From the NCBI GenBank assembly GCA_943329075.2, contig CALQCM020000011.1, forward strand, positions 26,114 through 90,113: a stretch of 64,000 nucleotides of DNA, read 5' to 3'. The notes below the pieces were generated by a model. That model was not told the DNA's origin. It searched no databases and saw only the letters and a program-made list of their open reading frames with translations. The translations under genes were made by a program, and so were the position numbers. The number at the start of each line of letters is the position of its first letter. Positions within the stretch are counted from its first letter, which is position 1. This document shows, piece by piece, positions 24,564 through 34,053 of the stretch. Source of the stretch: Chitinophaga pinensis (lineage in GTDB: Bacteria > Pseudomonadota > Gammaproteobacteria > Burkholderiales > SG8-41).

Positions 24564-26105
24564 ATGCCCGTAACACCCGTTCTGCTGATCATCCTCGACG
24601 GCTTCGGCTACCGTGAAGAATGCGATAACAATGCCATCTGCCAGGCGCGCAAGCCGCACTGGAATTTTTTCTGGAAGAGTTTCCCGCACACTACCATTGA
24701 TGCGTCGGAAAAATGGGTCGGGTTGCCGCAGGCGCAAATGGGCAATTCCGAGGTCGGCCACCTCAACATCGGCTCCGGCCGCGTGGTTTATCAGGATTAC
24801 ACGCGCATCGAAGCAGCGATTGAAAGCGGCGAGTTCATGGCGAACGCCGCCTTGTCGAATGCCGTTGCAACGGCGCGTGCCAACAACTCGACGCTGCACA
24901 TCCTGGGACTCGTTTCGCCCGGCGGCGTGCACAGTCACGAAGCGCAAATCGCGGCGATGCTGGAAATGGCCGTCAAAGGTGGGGTCAAAGACGTTTGCGT
25001 GCATGCCTTCCTCGACGGCCGCGACACGCCGCCGAAAAGTGCCGAAGCCTCGCTCGTGCTGCTGCAGAAAAAATGCGCCGCACTCAAGGGCGGGCGCATC
25101 GCCTCGGTGGTCGGCCGTTACTACGCGATGGACCGCGACCAGCGCTGGGAACGCGTGCAGGAAGCCTATGCATTGCTGACCGACGGTCACGCGCCGTACC
25201 AGGCCGCCAGCGCGCTTGACGCGCTGCGCGATGCCTATGCGCGCGGCGAAAACGACGAATTCGTCAAAGCCACCGCCATCGTGCCCGCAGGCGGCGCGGC
25301 GACACCCATGAAGGACGGCGACGTCTGCGTGTTCATGAATTTCCGCGCTGACCGCGCGCGCCAGATGACGCGCGCGCTGACCGATCCGGCGTTCAGCGGC
25401 TTTGCACGCCCGCGCGTGCCGAAACTCGCTTATTACTGCACGCTGACCAGTTATGGCGAGGAATTCAGAAAACTGCCTGCCGCCTTCGCGCCGCAGAGTG
25501 TGGCCAACGGCTTCGGCGAATATCTGGCCAGGCAGGGACTCAAACAGTTGCGCATTGCCGAGACCGAGAAATACGCGCACGTGACGTATTTTTTCAATGG
25601 CGGCATCGAAACGCCGAACGCGGGCGAAGACCGCATCATGGTGCCCTCGGCCAAGGTGGCGACCTATGATTTGAAACCTGAAATGAGTGCTTTTGAAGTC
25701 ACCGACAAACTGGTCGCGGCAATTCAATCGCGCCAATACGACGCCATTGTCTGCAACTATGCGAACGGCGACATGGTCGGACACACCGGCATTCTGTCGG
25801 CGGCGACACGCGCCATTGAAGTGCTCGATGAGTGTCTGGGCCGCGTCATCAAAGCGATGCAGGACATCGGCGGCGAAGTGCTGATCACGGCCGACCACGG
25901 CAATGCCGAAACCATGCTCGACGAAATCAACCATCAGCCGCACACCGCGCATACGCTCAATCTGGTGCCGGCGCTGTATATCGGGCGCAAGGCGACCATC
26001 GCCGGCGGCGGCGCGCTGTGCGACGTGGCGCCGACACTGCTCAAAATGATGGGCCTGCCGCAACCGCCGGAAATGACCGGCAAGCCGCTGATCGAATTTG
26101 TCTAG
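24564..26105 (+). CDS. gpmI: 2,3-bisphosphoglycerate-independent phosphoglycerate mutase
   Basis: GpmI interconverts 3- and 2-phosphoglycerate with two Mn ions. The 513-residue alkaline-phosphatase-superfamily protein has metal ligand Asp12 in LIILDGFGY, catalytic Ser62 in MGNSEVGHLNIG, and C-terminal metal motifs ITADHGNAE and PHTAHTLNLVP. The frame opens 33 nt earlier, but the ATG at 24564 starts at the conserved N-terminus. Eight bases at the 3' end overlap the envC-like gene. Confidence 0.97.
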   Translation: MPVTPVLLIILDGFGYREECDNNAICQARKPHWNFFWKSFPHTTIDASEKWVGLPQAQMGNSEVGHLNIGSGRVVYQDYTRIEAAIESGEFMANAALSNAVATARANNSTLHILGLVSPGGVHSHEAQIAAMLEMAVKGGVKDVCVHAFLDGRDTPPKSAEASLVLLQKKCAALKGGRIASVVGRYYAMDRDQRWERVQEAYALLTDGHAPYQAASALDALRDAYARGENDEFVKATAIVPAGGAATPMKDGDVCVFMNFRADRARQMTRALTDPAFSGFARPRVPKLAYYCTLTSYGEEFRKLPAAFAPQSVANGFGEYLARQGLKQLRIAETEKYAHVTYFFNGGIETPNAGEDRIMVPSAKVATYDLKPEMSAFEVTDKLVAAIQSRQYDAIVCNYANGDMVGHTGILSAATRAIEVLDECLGRVIKAMQDIGGEVLITADHGNAETMLDEINHQPHTAHTLNLVPALYIGRKATIAGGGALCDVAPTLLKMMGLPQPPEMTGKPLIEFV

Positions 26106-27285
26106 CCGCGCGCATGCACTGCTGATTGCGGCTGCTTTTTGTGCGGCCACTGCTTGCGCCGGCGTTGCTGCGGCCGCCGCCGCGCCCTCCAAGAAAGAAC
26201 TGGCGCAACTGCGCGGCCGCATCGAAGCCCTGCAAAAACGCATCGCCGCCGCCGAGGGCGTACGCAGCGAAGCCACCGATGCGCTGCGCGATTCGGAACA
26301 CGCCATTTCCGAAGCGAACCGCTCGCTGCGCGATCTTGCCGGCAAACAGCGCGAGATCCAGACCAAGCTCAACGAACTGCAGCAGCAGGGCCGGCGCGCC
26401 GGCCACGACATCCAGTCGCAGCAACGCATGCTGGCGCGGCAACTCTACCAGCAATACACCGGCAACCAGCCCGACGCCGTCAAGCTGTTGCTGAACCGCG
26501 AAGACCCCAACCAGATCGCACGTGATCTGCACTATCTGACCTATCTCGCACGCCTGCGCGCCGATCTCATCCGCGGCCTGCGCAGCAACATCAAACAGCT
26601 CGACGGCCTGGCGCAGGAAACGCGCCAGCAAAGCGACAAGCTCGCCGCGGTGCAGGCCGAACAACAGGCGCAGCGCGAAAAACTCGAACGCGACAAAACC
26701 GCGCGGCGCGACGTATTGCGCAAGGTGTCGCGCCAGATCGAAAGCCAGCGCCGCGAGGTCTCGACGCTGCAACGCGATGAGCAGCGGCTGACCAGGCTGG
26801 TCGAACAAATCGGCCAGGTCATCGCGCGGTCGCGTGCCGACAACCTGCGCAACGACCGTGTGCCCGACGCCGCGACCGACGGCAGCGCCTTCGTCGATCT
26901 GAAGGGCAAGTTAAGTTTGCCGGTGCGCGGGGAACTTAAAGGCCGCTTCGGCAGCCCAAGAGCGGACGGAGGCCTTTCCTGGAAAGGGGTTTTTATCGCC
27001 ACGCAAGCGCGGCAGGAAGTGCGTGCGGTCGCCAACGGACGGGTCGTTTTCGCCGACTGGTTAAGGGGCTTCGGCAACCTGCTGATCATCGACCATGGCG
27101 GCGGTTATATGAGCCTCTACGGTAACAACGAGTCGCTGTTCAAGCAGGTTGGACAGCCGGCGACGGGCGGCGAGGCAGTCGCCGCGGTCGGGAACAGCGG
27201 CGGGAACACGGATTACGGTTTATACTTTGAAATCCGGCATCAGGGAAAAGCATTTGACCCGTTGTCGTGGGTTAATTTGAAATAA
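26098..27285 (+). CDS. envC: Murein hydrolase activator EnvC-like protein (degenerate M23 domain)
   Basis: The 395-residue protein has a signal peptide, a long coiled coil (about residues 30-260, rich in Arg, Gln, Leu and Glu) and a C-terminal LytM/M23 fold (about 285-395). In the LytM domain the first zinc ligand region reads LSWKGVFI, without the usual HxGxD, so the domain should not cut peptidoglycan; like E. coli EnvC it would activate an amidase. FtsX, the receptor of EnvC, is encoded at the left edge. The only in-frame start candidate is TTG at 26098, overlapping the gpmI stop by 8 nt. The gpmI-envC-ctpA order is conserved in proteobacteria. Confidence 0.92.
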   Translation: MSSRAHALLIAAAFCAATACAGVAAAAAAPSKKELAQLRGRIEALQKRIAAAEGVRSEATDALRDSEHAISEANRSLRDLAGKQREIQTKLNELQQQGRRAGHDIQSQQRMLARQLYQQYTGNQPDAVKLLLNREDPNQIARDLHYLTYLARLRADLIRGLRSNIKQLDGLAQETRQQSDKLAAVQAEQQAQREKLERDKTARRDVLRKVSRQIESQRREVSTLQRDEQRLTRLVEQIGQVIARSRADNLRNDRVPDAATDGSAFVDLKGKLSLPVRGELKGRFGSPRADGGLSWKGVFIATQARQEVRAVANGRVVFADWLRGFGNLLIIDHGGGYMSLYGNNESLFKQVGQPATGGEAVAAVGNSGGNTDYGLYFEIRHQGKAFDPLSWVNLK

Positions 27286-27334
27286 GTCCGAAATAAATCT
27301 GCAACAAACTTAAGCGACTGCGGAGCCTTTGGCC

Positions 27335-28783
27335 ATGCGTGGAAAACTGAATCAACTCGGATTAATCGCGCTGGGCGCCTGCCTGGGCGTGATGATTTCG
27401 CTGAATTTCTCCGCGGTCGCGCAACGCGAGGCGCTGAGTCCGCTGCCGATCGAGGAACTGCGTTCATTCACCGAAGTGTTCGGGCGCATCAAAAAAGATT
27501 ACGTCGAGCCGGTCGAAGACAAGAAGCTCATCACCGAAGCCATCACCGGCATGCTGGCCGGGCTTGATCCGCACTCGGCCTACCTCGACCAGGACGCTTT
27601 CAAGGAACTGCAGGTCGGCACGCAAGGCGAATTCGGCGGTCTGGGTATCGAAGTCGGCATGGAAGACGGCTTCGTCAAAGTCGTCTCGCCGATCGACGAT
27701 TCACCGGCATCGCGCGCCGGCATCAAGGCCGGCGACCTCATCGTCAAACTCGACGACACGTCGGTCAAGGGCATGACGCTCAACGATGCGGTCAAACGCA
27801 TGCGCGGCCGTCCCAACACACAGATCACGCTGACGGTGGTGCGTAAAAACGAACCAAAGCCGCTGATGCTCACGCTGACGCGCGCCGTCATCAAGATCCA
27901 GAGCGTGAAATACAAACTGATCGAACCGGGCTATGCCTATTTCCGCGTCACGCAGTTCCAGGAACACACCGGCGAAACGCTCGCCGCCGCGATCCAGACG
28001 CTCTACAAACAGAATCAGGGCCAGATGCGCGGCATCGTGCTTGATCTGCGCAACGACCCGGGCGGGCTGCTCAACGGCGCGGTTGCGGTGTCAGCCGCTT
28101 TCCTGCCGCAAAACGCGCTGGTGGTTTACACCGAGGGCCGTGCCGAAGACGCCAAGATGCGACTGACCGCCAGCCCGGAGAATTACCTGCGCAGCCGCGG
28201 CGCCAAGGAAGATTACATTTCCAGATTGCCGGCCGATGTGCGCAACGTGCCGATGGTGGTGCTGGTCAACGGCGGTTCGGCCTCGGCGTCTGAAATCGTC
28301 GCCGGCGCACTGCAGGACCACAAACGCGCGGTCATCATGGGCACGCAGACCTTCGGCAAGGGTTCGGTGCAGACCATCCTGCCGCTCGGCAACAACACGG
28401 CGATCAAGCTGACCACCGCGCGTTACTTCACGCCGAACGGCCGCTCGATCCAGGCCAAGGGCATCGTGCCGGACATCGAGCTTGACGATGGCAGCGCCGG
28501 CCGCAGCGAGCCCAGTCTGAAGCTGCGCGAGGCCGATCTGACCAAGCATCTCGACGGCGACAAGGACGCGAAACCGGAAGCCAAGGCGGCGCCCTCGGCA
28601 ACACCGGCCACGCCGGCGCCGAATGCCTTTAATTTCGTGCCGGTGCCGCGGCAGAAAGACGTCGCGGAAAAAGACCTCAAACCCGAACCGGGTGAAGTGG
28701 TCGCCAAATACGACTACGAGCTGTCGCAGGCGATCAATTTCCTCAAGGGCCGCGCGCCCGGCGTGCGCGCCAGCGCCAACTGA
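27335..28783 (+). CDS. ctpA: S41 family C-terminal processing peptidase
   Basis: A 482-residue periplasmic serine protease of the CtpA/Prc type. It has a signal anchor (about residues 6-28), a PDZ domain (about 95-175, GLGIEVG onward), and the catalytic core with Ser317 in GGSASASE and Lys342 in FGKGSVQT, 25 residues apart as in the family. The C-terminal tail (about 395-460) is Ala/Pro/Lys-rich. ATG at 27335 has GGAG at a spacing of 9, better than the in-frame TTG six bases earlier. In other species these proteases act on cell-wall hydrolases, consistent with the envC neighbour. Confidence 0.95.
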   Translation: MRGKLNQLGLIALGACLGVMISLNFSAVAQREALSPLPIEELRSFTEVFGRIKKDYVEPVEDKKLITEAITGMLAGLDPHSAYLDQDAFKELQVGTQGEFGGLGIEVGMEDGFVKVVSPIDDSPASRAGIKAGDLIVKLDDTSVKGMTLNDAVKRMRGRPNTQITLTVVRKNEPKPLMLTLTRAVIKIQSVKYKLIEPGYAYFRVTQFQEHTGETLAAAIQTLYKQNQGQMRGIVLDLRNDPGGLLNGAVAVSAAFLPQNALVVYTEGRAEDAKMRLTASPENYLRSRGAKEDYISRLPADVRNVPMVVLVNGGSASASEIVAGALQDHKRAVIMGTQTFGKGSVQTILPLGNNTAIKLTTARYFTPNGRSIQAKGIVPDIELDDGSAGRSEPSLKLREADLTKHLDGDKDAKPEAKAAPSATPATPAPNAFNFVPVPRQKDVAEKDLKPEPGEVVAKYDYELSQAINFLKGRAPGVRASAN

Positions 28784-28802
28784 GATTCACGACCCGCGAT
28801 GA

Positions 28803-28833
28803 CGCCCGGCCTGCGCCGGGCGTTTTTGTTTTA
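28803..28833 (+). terminator. Rho-independent terminator after ctpA
   Basis: Nine-base-pair stem ACGCCCGGC / GCCGGGCGT with loop CTGC followed by a T-rich tail (TTTTTGTTTT). It starts 20 nt after the ctpA stop and ends the gpmI-envC-ctpA unit. Confidence 0.88.
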
Positions 28834-28859
28834 GCGCCGGTTTCGCGTAAGCTAGCCGC

Positions 28860-29609
28860 ATGAACGACGAACAACTGCTGCGCTACAGCCGCCATATTCT
28901 GCTGCCGGAAATCGGCATCGAAGGCCAGGAAAAACTCCGCGCCGCCCATGCGCTCATCATCGGCGCCGGCGGCCTCGGCTCGCCGGTGGCACTCTATCTG
29001 GCGTCTGCCGGTGTCGGCACCCTTACCATCTGCGACGGCGACAACGTCGATCTGACCAATCTGCAGCGCCAGATCGTGCACCGCATTGAATCGATCGGCA
29101 CCGCGAAAGCCGCATCGGCGCGCAACACGCTGGCGACGATCAATCCCGAAGTGCGCGTCAACGCCGTGTGCGAACGCCTTGCCGGCGCCGCACTCGATGC
29201 GCGCGTTGCGGCCGCCGACGTCGTGCTCGATTGCAGCGACAACTTCAGCACGCGTCATGCCATCAACGCCGCCTGCGTCGCGCATAAAAAACCGCTGGTC
29301 TCCGGCGCCGCCGTGCGCTTCGACGGACAACTGGCCGTGTTCGACATGCGCGACGCCCGGTCGCCCTGTTATCAGTGCCTGTTTCCCGCAGGCGGCGACG
29401 ACAGCGACATGCGCTGCGCGGTGATGGGGGTGTTCGCGCCGCTGGTTGGCATCGTCGGTTCGACCCAGGCGGCCGAAGCCCTCAAGCTGCTGGCCGGCGC
29501 CGGCACCTCGCTGGCCGGGCGCCTGTTGCTACTCGATGCGCTGACGATGGAATGGCGCAGCATGCGTCTCAAGCGCGATCCCGCCTGCGCGGTGTGCGCG
29601 GTGCGTTAA
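28860..29609 (+). CDS. MoeB/ThiF family sulfur-carrier adenylyltransferase
   Basis: E1-like enzymes of this family adenylate the C-terminus of MoaD or ThiS so it can be thiocarboxylated, for molybdopterin or thiamine synthesis. The 249-residue protein has LLRYSRHILLPEIG at the N-terminus, the ATP motif IIGAGGLGSP (about 33-42), and zinc-binding pairs CYQC and CAVC. Family and fold are certain; the carrier protein served (MoaD or ThiS) cannot be decided because no moa or thi gene is nearby. Confidence 0.9.
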   Translation: MNDEQLLRYSRHILLPEIGIEGQEKLRAAHALIIGAGGLGSPVALYLASAGVGTLTICDGDNVDLTNLQRQIVHRIESIGTAKAASARNTLATINPEVRVNAVCERLAGAALDARVAAADVVLDCSDNFSTRHAINAACVAHKKPLVSGAAVRFDGQLAVFDMRDARSPCYQCLFPAGGDDSDMRCAVMGVFAPLVGIVGSTQAAEALKLLAGAGTSLAGRLLLLDALTMEWRSMRLKRDPACAVCAVR

Positions 29610-29612
29610 GCC

Positions 29613-30776
29613 GTGCTGGCCGCGCCCTTTCGTGCACTGTTCCGTCGCCTGTTCGGCGCCGGCGCGCGACCCGCTGCCGCAGATGCCCATGCCGCGATTG
29701 AAGCCGGCAAACAATGCAGCATCGCCGGCGACCACGCCAACGCGGCGCGCGCGTTCGAGCGCGCACGGGCCATTGCACCCGGCAACGCCGAGGCGCATTT
29801 CCATCTCGGCCTCGCCCTGCGCGACCAGCAGCAACTCGGGCGCGCCGCCGCCTGTTACCGGCGCGCCATCGAGCTGCGCCCGGACTACGTCGAAGCGCAC
29901 AACAATCTCGGCTCGGTTTTGCAGATGCAGGGCGATAACGCCGCGGCGCTCGAATCCTATCGTCGCGCGGTCGCGCTGCGCCCGGACTTCGCGCAACCCT
30001 ATCTCAACCTTGGCCGCCTGTATGCGGCGGCAGGCGAACGTGACCAGGCGGCGGCAACGTTTCAACAAGCCGTTGCGCGCGGCATCGACGTTGAAATTTT
30101 CCGCCATCTGCTGAGCGCGTTGCATGGCGAAACCACCGCGCACGCGCCCGACGATTACACGCGCAGCCTGTTCGACAATTTCGCCGGCGATTTCGACCGC
30201 CGGCTGGTGGATGAACTCGGCTATCGCATCCCCGAAACACTGGCGGCGCGCATTGCAGCAATCGAACCGCAGCGCAAACTGCGAGTGCTCGATCTGGGTT
30301 GCGGCACGGGATTATGCGGCGTGCAACTGGCCGGGCACTACAGCCGTCTGACCGGTATCGACCTCTCGCCTGCGATGCTGGATAAAGCGCGTACGCGCAA
30401 TCTCTATAGCGAACTCGCCGATGCCAGCATCGTGGAATGGCTGCAACAGGCGCCGGCGGCCGGCTTCGATCTGGTGCTGGCGGCCGATGTGCTGGTTTAT
30501 TTCGGCGACCTTGAACCACTTTTCACGCTGATTGCGCGCGCACTCGACGCCGGCGGGCTCTATGCATTTTCGATCGAGCTGACCGGGCAGGACACCTTTG
30601 TGCTGCAGCCCAGCGGCCGTTACGCCCATGCGGTGAATTACATCCGTAACCTGAGCGGCCATCTCGGCCTGACTGAGGTCGAGGCCTTCGCGCACCATAT
30701 CCGCGGCGACGTGAACGGATTTGTCTTTATTCTTCGCAAGCCCGGAGCGCAGGCGCTGGCCAAGGCTTGCCTGTGA
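29613..30776 (+). CDS. TPR-repeat SAM-dependent methyltransferase
   Basis: A 387-residue two-domain protein. Residues about 25-165 are four tetratricopeptide repeats (HFHLGLALRDQQQLGRAA, EAHNNLGSVLQMQGDNAAA and two more). Residues about 175-380 are a class I methyltransferase with motif I VLDLGCGTGLCGVQLAG and AADVLVYFGDLEP; no methyltransferase substrate motif is recognised. The start is GTG, 3 nt after the moeB/thiF-like gene, so the two are probably co-transcribed. The TPR part suggests a protein substrate or partner, but this is inference. It converges on the following gene with a 10-nt gap. Confidence 0.82.
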   Translation: MLAAPFRALFRRLFGAGARPAAADAHAAIEAGKQCSIAGDHANAARAFERARAIAPGNAEAHFHLGLALRDQQQLGRAAACYRRAIELRPDYVEAHNNLGSVLQMQGDNAAALESYRRAVALRPDFAQPYLNLGRLYAAAGERDQAAATFQQAVARGIDVEIFRHLLSALHGETTAHAPDDYTRSLFDNFAGDFDRRLVDELGYRIPETLAARIAAIEPQRKLRVLDLGCGTGLCGVQLAGHYSRLTGIDLSPAMLDKARTRNLYSELADASIVEWLQQAPAAGFDLVLAADVLVYFGDLEPLFTLIARALDAGGLYAFSIELTGQDTFVLQPSGRYAHAVNYIRNLSGHLGLTEVEAFAHHIRGDVNGFVFILRKPGAQALAKACL

Positions 30777-30786
30777 TCTGCAATCT

Positions 30787-31176
30787 CTAGGGCTTGGTCA
30801 TATCCAGATCGTCGTCGCCACCGCCGGCGGCCGGCACTGCCGACGCGGGTGGTGCGGCAGCAGCCGCGCGTGCTTCGGCCGGCGACACCGCAGCGGGCAT
30901 GGCAACCTGTCCCGACAACAGTGCCTCAAGATCCCTCACCACCTGTTCGACGTTGGGGCCGACACGGCTCTGGCATTGCGACAGCACGCGCGCGGGAAAC
31001 TCCTGCAATGAAGGCGCGCGGTTGGTCGAACGGATTTTCGCCACGCTGTCGAGCGCCGGCGAGAGATAAGTGCCCTTGAATCCCGCCTTCTGTGACTCGA
31101 TGGCTTCGATGATTGCCTGCTGCGAGCGCGCGATGCCGATCAATAGTTCGGCGAGTTGCTGCGTCGTGACGTTCAT
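30787..31176 (-). CDS. Hypothetical protein (129 aa)
   Basis: Not recognised. It is a soluble protein of 129 residues: an alpha-helical part at about 1-90 (NVTTQQLAELLIGIARSQQA), one Cys (in LSQCQSR), then an Ala/Pro-rich low-complexity tail ending GGGDDDLDMTKP. There is no signal peptide or membrane helix. It is transcribed with slmA, 15 nt downstream, and has AT/GC and codon use like its neighbours, so the frame is considered real. The downstream gene is convergent. Confidence 0.68.
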   Translation of the reverse strand: MNVTTQQLAELLIGIARSQQAIIEAIESQKAGFKGTYLSPALDSVAKIRSTNRAPSLQEFPARVLSQCQSRVGPNVEQVVRDLEALLSGQVAMPAAVSPAEARAAAAAPPASAVPAAGGGDDDLDMTKP

Positions 31177-31191
31177 GTGACCTCCCGAAGA

Positions 31192-31767
31192 TCAGTGCGA
31201 AATGAGCGTGCGCCATTGATCCGGCCAGTATTGCATCGGATCGCGCTTGAAACCGCTTTTGGCAAACAGCTGCCAGCGACCGGACACGCAACTCATGATC
31301 AGGTTGGCACGTGCCGCGGCATCGATGTCGGCAGGAAACTCGTTCTGGCTTGCCGCAAAGCGGATCGCCTGCTTGAGCGTCGCCTCGACGCGGTCGTGCA
31401 ACTGGTTGATGCGCGCCTGCAGGCGCTCGTTCTCGTGCACCAGCGCATCACCGATCAGCACACGCGTCATGCCGCGGTTCTTCTGCGCGAAGCCAAGCAG
31501 CATCGTCGTCACCGCCTCGAGCTGCCTGAGGCCGCTTTTTTCCTCGGCACTGATCTTGTTGATGAGGCCGAACAGCGTCTCCTCGATGAATTCGATCAGG
31601 CCCTCGAACATCTGCGCCTTGCTGGCGAAGTGGCGGTACAGCGCGGCCTCCGACACGTCGATCTTCGCCGCCAGCGCGGCGGTGGTGATTTTTTCGGCGG
31701 CCGGTTGTTCGAGCATGCCGGCCAGGGTCTGCAATATCTGCAGTTTGCGATCGCCGCGTTTGATCAT
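31192..31767 (-). CDS. slmA: TetR-family nucleoid occlusion factor SlmA
   Basis: SlmA binds DNA over the nucleoid and blocks FtsZ assembly there. The 191-residue protein has an N-terminal TetR helix-turn-helix (KITTAALAAKIDVSEAALYRHF, given in part; about residues 28-48) and the SlmA-specific KAQMFEGLIEFIEETLF. The C-terminus PMQYWPDQW is also typical. A longer frame begins 27 nt upstream inside the nucleotidase gene; the ATG at 31767 has CGGAGA just upstream and is preferred. The argB-nucleotidase-slmA order is widespread in betaproteobacteria. Confidence 0.93.
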   Translation of the reverse strand: MIKRGDRKLQILQTLAGMLEQPAAEKITTAALAAKIDVSEAALYRHFASKAQMFEGLIEFIEETLFGLINKISAEEKSGLRQLEAVTTMLLGFAQKNRGMTRVLIGDALVHENERLQARINQLHDRVEATLKQAIRFAASQNEFPADIDAAARANLIMSCVSGRWQLFAKSGFKRDPMQYWPDQWRTLISH

Positions 31768-31778
31768 TGCGGTCTCCG

Positions 31779-32423
31779 TTAATTCAAGCGCCACGCCAGG
31801 CGCGGTAACTGCATCAGATTACGAATGTTGAAATCGACGTAGCCGGGTGCTTTTGCGCTGCGTGCGACCCACACCGTGGCCATGCCGAGCTTCTTCGCGG
31901 TTTTCAGATTCGCCAACGTATCCTCGACCATCACACAGCGATCGGCGCGCACGCGGTTGCGGCGAAACAGCCGCAGAAAGCCGAAGCTGTCGGGCTTCGG
32001 CCGGTAACCGGTGTGCTCGATGGAAAACACATCGTCGAAAAGATCGGCGATGCCAAGGGCATTCAGGACCGCCGCCGCATAATGCGCCGGCGCGTTGGAA
32101 AACACCAGCTTGCGCCCGGGCAGCCGGCGCAGGGTGGCGCGCAGGCCGGGTTCGCTGACGATCTTCGCCGGCAGATCGGCAAAGTCGTGGGTGGCGCGCA
32201 GAAAATGCTGCGGATCGGTGTCATGGTGCCGCATCAGGCCGATCAGCGTGGCACCGTAACGCAGCCAGTAATGGCGGCGCAGTTCGCCGGCGGCGGCCGC
32301 GTCGAGCCCGAGATGCGTTTGCAGGTAAGCCGTCATCGCGCTGTTGATGTGCGGAAAGATATGCGGACTAGCGTTATGCAGCGTGTTGTCGAGATCAAAC
32401 ACCCAGACACGGTTGAATTTCAC
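31779..32423 (-). CDS. HAD-superfamily pyrimidine 5'-nucleotidase
   Basis: The 214-residue haloacid-dehalogenase-family protein has the catalytic DLDNTLHN (nucleophile Asp10, acid Asp12), motif II VFSNAP, and motif III/IV KPD...MVEDTLANLK. It belongs to the Sdt1/PHM8-like pyrimidine 5'-nucleotidase branch (HNASPHIFPHIN is characteristic). It lies between argB (9 nt) and slmA (11 nt) and is probably co-transcribed with both. Confidence 0.9.
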   Translation of the reverse strand: MKFNRVWVFDLDNTLHNASPHIFPHINSAMTAYLQTHLGLDAAAAGELRRHYWLRYGATLIGLMRHHDTDPQHFLRATHDFADLPAKIVSEPGLRATLRRLPGRKLVFSNAPAHYAAAVLNALGIADLFDDVFSIEHTGYRPKPDSFGFLRLFRRNRVRADRCVMVEDTLANLKTAKKLGMATVWVARSAKAPGYVDFNIRNLMQLPRLAWRLN

Positions 32424-32432
32424 AAGCCGCAG

Positions 32433-33350
<918 letters not shown>

Positions 33351-33393
33351 TCACCCATTTTACATGACTGCGCCATCCTTCAAGGGGGACCGC

Positions 33394-33425
33394 ACAAAAA
33401 AACGGCGGGCCCCAAAGACCCGCCG
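33394..33425 (-). terminator. Rho-independent terminator of hsp20
   Basis: On the minus strand a stem CGGCGGG / CCCGCCG with a nine-base loop is followed by seven T. It lies 40 nt after the hsp20 stop codon and separates it from argB. Confidence 0.85.
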
Positions 33426-33464
33426 CCGGTTGCAAAACGACCGCGCTGGAAAACGCCTGCCGCT

Positions 33465-33890
33465 TTACTGGATGGCGATGCGCTTGACCCTGGCCGAGGT
33501 CTTCTTCGGCAGCTTCAGTTCAAGAATGCCGTCAGCGTAACGCGCCTCGGTCGCCGCCTCGTCGACATCGCTGCCCAGGGCGAAGGCGCGGTAAACCTTG
33601 CCGAAGTAGCGCTCGGAGCGCAGCAACTTCTCACCTTCCTTCACTTCCTTCTCGTTCTTCACTTCGGCGCTGATCTCGACCTGGTTGCCGTCGATCGCAA
33701 CGTGAATGTCATCTTTTTTCACGCCGGGAATTTCGGCGCGGACGGTATAGCCGCCCTCGGTTTCACTCACATCGACGCGCAACTGCACCGGCGCCGCGGT
33801 CGTTTCAAAGTTCATCGGACGCACGAAAAAACCGCGCAGCACGTCGTCCAGCGTGTTGTCGATTACGTTAAAGCGTGCAAGATTTGCCAT
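33465..33890 (-). CDS. Small heat-shock protein, Hsp20/alpha-crystallin family
   Basis: A 141-residue ATP-independent holdase. The alpha-crystallin domain spans about residues 38-135: VSETEGGYTVRAEIPGVKKDDIHV (in part), the RYFGKVYRAFALGSDVD strand pair and the C-terminal ADGILELKLPK, which is the family signature, followed by the IAI-type tail. The ATG at 33890 has AGGAGAG seven bases upstream; a longer frame to 34070 crosses the promoter region and is not used. A sigma-32-like promoter lies 50 nt upstream, and rpoH is encoded in the same window. Confidence 0.95.
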   Translation of the reverse strand: MANLARFNVIDNTLDDVLRGFFVRPMNFETTAAPVQLRVDVSETEGGYTVRAEIPGVKKDDIHVAIDGNQVEISAEVKNEKEVKEGEKLLRSERYFGKVYRAFALGSDVDEAATEARYADGILELKLPKKTSARVKRIAIQ

Positions 33891-33940
33891 GGTCAACTCT
33901 CCTGTTTGTTCGGGCCTTTGTGCCGCGGCCCCACACCAGC

Positions 33941-33969
33941 TATATGCGTGCAGCCCGCAGGATTTCAAG
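33941..33969 (-). promoter_or_regulatory. Putative sigma-32 (RpoH) promoter of hsp20
   Basis: Reading the minus strand, CTTGAAA (33969-33963) is followed after 14 bases by CGCATATA (33948-33941). The E. coli sigma-32 consensus is CTTGAAA, 13-15 bases, CCCCATnT. The -35 match is perfect and the -10 partial. A start about 8 bases on leaves a leader near 45 nt with the hsp20 Shine-Dalgarno. Confidence 0.6.
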
Positions 33970-33995
33970 CCTGCCGCCGCGACCGGATTGCTTGC

Positions 33996-34024
33996 TTGAA
34001 CGCAGGCACGAAAGATCGTAAATT
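33996..34024 (+). promoter_or_regulatory. Putative sigma-70-type promoter of the ECF sigma gene
   Basis: TTGAAC (33996-34001), an exactly 17-bp spacer and TAAATT (34019-34024) lie 30 bp before the ATG of the ECF sigma gene. It is divergent from the hsp20 promoter, from which it is separated by about 25 bp. Confidence 0.5.
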
Positions 34025-34053
34025 GCGCCATTCCGCACCTTTTCAATCCCCGC

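Noticed and set aside
24558..26429. A 623-codon minus-strand frame opposite gpmI
   Set aside because: Shadow of gpmI, with biased composition and no recognisable fold.
26098..27285. LytM-domain protein considered as an active M23 endopeptidase
   Set aside because: The first zinc-ligand motif is replaced by WKGVFI, so the domain should be catalytically dead, as in EnvC.
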